DNA of 64,000 nucleotides from Marisediminitalea aggregata (lineage in GTDB: Bacteria > Pseudomonadota > Gammaproteobacteria > Enterobacterales > Alteromonadaceae): the NCBI RefSeq assembly GCF_900129565.1, contig NZ_FQWD01000004.1:558001-622000 (forward strand), given 5' to 3'. Position numbers and translations under genes: made by a program. Positions 62,630 to 64,000 of this stretch are shown piece after piece. How positions within the stretch are numbered: the first letter of the stretch is position 1; each line of letters opens with the position of its first letter. Under the pieces are notes generated by a model. That model saw only the letters and a program-made list of their open reading frames with translations, searched no databases and was not told the DNA's origin.

Positions 62630-62896
62630 AGGGGCTGTTGACCTTTACTGTATCATTTTTGTTCTATATAGAAGCGTTTTAATCGCGAAACAGGCCTACA
62701 GGCATAGTCATTCTACGTCAAAGGCCTGTGACAAAGAGTAAAACGCTTCTATGACGAACCCGAAGGGCAGCGTTTGTGCGTCATTTATGCTGCGTTATCG
62801 CCCACTTATGTAGAACAACTACACTACGTGGACTCTGCCTTGCCTAAATGACGCACAATTCGCTGCAAAAACATACAGCAAAGGTCAACAGCCCCT
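62630..62896 (-). repeat. Structured MITE-like repeat element, copy B (267 bp, inverted)
   Basis: Reverse-complement copy of the 37873-38139 element, identical in length, with about nine substitutions (~97% identity). Terminal repeat is AGGGGCTGTTGACCTTT with its complement at the other end. Relative to copy A one terminal base pair has changed as a pair (C:G to T:A) and a loop base in the inner hairpin has changed (TTGCT to TTGTT). Fills the 62628-62954 gap between convergent genes; no coding frame. Confidence 0.85.
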
Positions 62897-62954
62897 AGGT
62901 ATTTCGAAATTACGAGGGTTATAAGCCCAAACACATGTGACTTCGAAAAGCCGA

Positions 62955-63983
62955 TTACGATTTCAGGCCGGTTTGCTGATAGACATACACGCCGGCATCT
63001 GTAATCTGGCGTGTTAAGCGTCCTGCGTACATCAGGTAGTTGAGGTGAGATAAACACTCAGCGACCGCGAAGAACATGTGCCGGCCACTGAGCTCCCTTT
63101 TGTACATGACGGGCAAACATGCAACCAGTGTTTGTGGCTCTTCACAAAACGACACCAACGCAGCTAACTGGGCTTCATGATGCTCGCGTAGCTGCTGTGC
63201 TCTGAATGAAACCCCGGTGTAAGGCACGTTATGTGATGGCAACACCAGTACATCTGAAGGCAAATCCCCCAGGGCTGTTAAACTTTCAAAATAGTGTGCC
63301 AGGGGATTCGCTTCCGGCTCCTGACTATACACACCGATATTCGGCGAGATCTGTGGCAGGATCTGATCGCCGCCAATCAACAGCTTGTCAGTAGCATTGT
63401 ATAAGCACACATGCTCTGGCGAATGCCCGGCAAAGGTCATGACCTGCCAGCTTCGCCCGGCGATATTTAAGGTTTGTCCTTGAGTCAAGCGATGGAAAGC
63501 CAACGGTAGCGGTTCCACACCTTCGGTATAGGTGTCTCGCGGTCGCACGTGTTGCTCGATAATGCTCTGATCGACTCCCGCTCGCTGAAAATACCGTTTA
63601 TCGGTAGACAGATCAGCACCGGGATTCGGTCCAAAGATACTGCGTGCGGCGAAATATTCCAACGCGCTCATATACAACGGGACGTTAAATTCTCGACACA
63701 GCCAGCCCGCTAAACCACTGTGATCAGGGTGCATATGGGTTACGATCACACCTTTCAGTGGCTGCTTAAACTGCTCAAAACAGGTCTGCCAAATCGCCTT
63801 GCTTTTTCGACTGCTTAACCCAGTATCAATAATAAAGATCCCGTCACTGTCCTGAAGCACATACAGATTAATATGATCAAGCTCAAACGGCAGTGGCATA
63901 CGTAACCACCACACACCGTCACACAGTGGGGTACACACGCCTGACGCTGGTGTGGTTTGCGAAGTTAACCTTATCATCGACAT
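62955..63983 (-). CDS. Metallo-beta-lactamase-fold hydrolase
   Basis: 342 residues. The MBL metal motif is THMHPDHSG (HxHxDH), with later ligands in FAGHSPEHVCLY and LIGGDQIL, and LVLPSHNVPY near the end. N-terminal PFELDHINLYVLQDSDGIFIIDTG is typical of the glyoxalase II/RNase Z-like branch of MBL hydrolases. A C-terminal helical extension (about 250-340) is present. Substrate unknown; single gene. An alternative start lies two residues later (63977). Confidence 0.88.
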   Translation of the reverse strand: MSMIRLTSQTTPASGVCTPLCDGVWWLRMPLPFELDHINLYVLQDSDGIFIIDTGLSSRKSKAIWQTCFEQFKQPLKGVIVTHMHPDHSGLAGWLCREFNVPLYMSALEYFAARSIFGPNPGADLSTDKRYFQRAGVDQSIIEQHVRPRDTYTEGVEPLPLAFHRLTQGQTLNIAGRSWQVMTFAGHSPEHVCLYNATDKLLIGGDQILPQISPNIGVYSQEPEANPLAHYFESLTALGDLPSDVLVLPSHNVPYTGVSFRAQQLREHHEAQLAALVSFCEEPQTLVACLPVMYKRELSGRHMFFAVAECLSHLNYLMYAGRLTRQITDAGVYVYQQTGLKS

Positions 63984-64000
63984 TACCGTGTTACACTATT

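Noticed and set aside
62824-63057. Open reading frame across the end of repeat copy B
   Set aside because: It runs through a structured noncoding element into the antisense of the MBL gene and has no homologous features.

Overview
The window looks like a chromosomal segment of a free-living, probably marine, gammaproteobacterium of the Alteromonadales type (Alteromonas, Aestuariibacter, Glaciecola or relatives). I infer this from four large TonB-dependent receptors, an RND efflux operon, a Vat-like acetyltransferase, a YjeH/Lrp pair, a MetR regulator, Nei, and beta-propeller phytase and trehalose loci. No species assignment is possible from sequence alone. I see no rRNA, tRNA, CRISPR array, prophage or transposase gene.

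Layout. 1-2700: leftward operon of an ABC-2 exporter (ATPase, permease) and a truncated exported amidohydrolase. 2808-13877: oxidation and uptake region with a LysR regulator, a Tat-exported molybdenum hydroxylase (IorB-like) and its 2Fe-2S partner (IorA-like), an aromatic-aldehyde-type dehydrogenase, a LysR regulator with two DNA-binding domains, a TonB receptor and an unidentified polytopic membrane protein. A related ~42-bp operator-like sequence occurs in both divergent control regions of this cluster. 13921-21637: PagL-like lipid A deacylase, RND tripartite efflux operon and a divergent AraC regulator with repeated CTACA boxes. 21709-24425: MBOAT O-acyltransferase with a SGNH-like partner. 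24597-28483: MetR, two small outer-membrane barrels, Nei, and an unknown helical protein. 28586-35043: a LacI-controlled trehalose uptake and hydrolysis locus (TonB receptor, LacI, MFS transporter, trehalase) with three matching palindromic operators. 35319-37547: periplasmic KatG.

38255-47283: Lrp/YjeH amino-acid export pair, Vat-like acetyltransferase, LysR, and a TonB receptor, TauE/SafE permease and Tat-exported HisC-type aminotransferase cluster. 47361-55325: AraC regulator, membrane protein with degenerate GGDEF, then a phytate operon (TonB receptor, acid phosphatase, tandem beta-propeller phytase). 55605-57889: CheY-like, CheC-like and soluble histidine kinase. 57995-62627: ECF sigma factor, anti-sigma factor, DUF4331 protein, cadherin-like lipoprotein and TPR protein. 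62955-63983: metallo-beta-lactamase-fold hydrolase.

The most unusual structures are: (i) two inverted ~267-bp copies of a highly structured, MITE-like noncoding element at 37873-38139 and 62630-62896, ~97% identical, with a paired (compensatory) change in their terminal inverted repeats; (ii) the double-HTH LysR regulator and its shared putative operator; (iii) the Tat-exported aminotransferase cluster; (iv) a predicted ECF promoter pair of the form TGC(A/T)(T/G)CC-N17-CG(T/A)(A/T).
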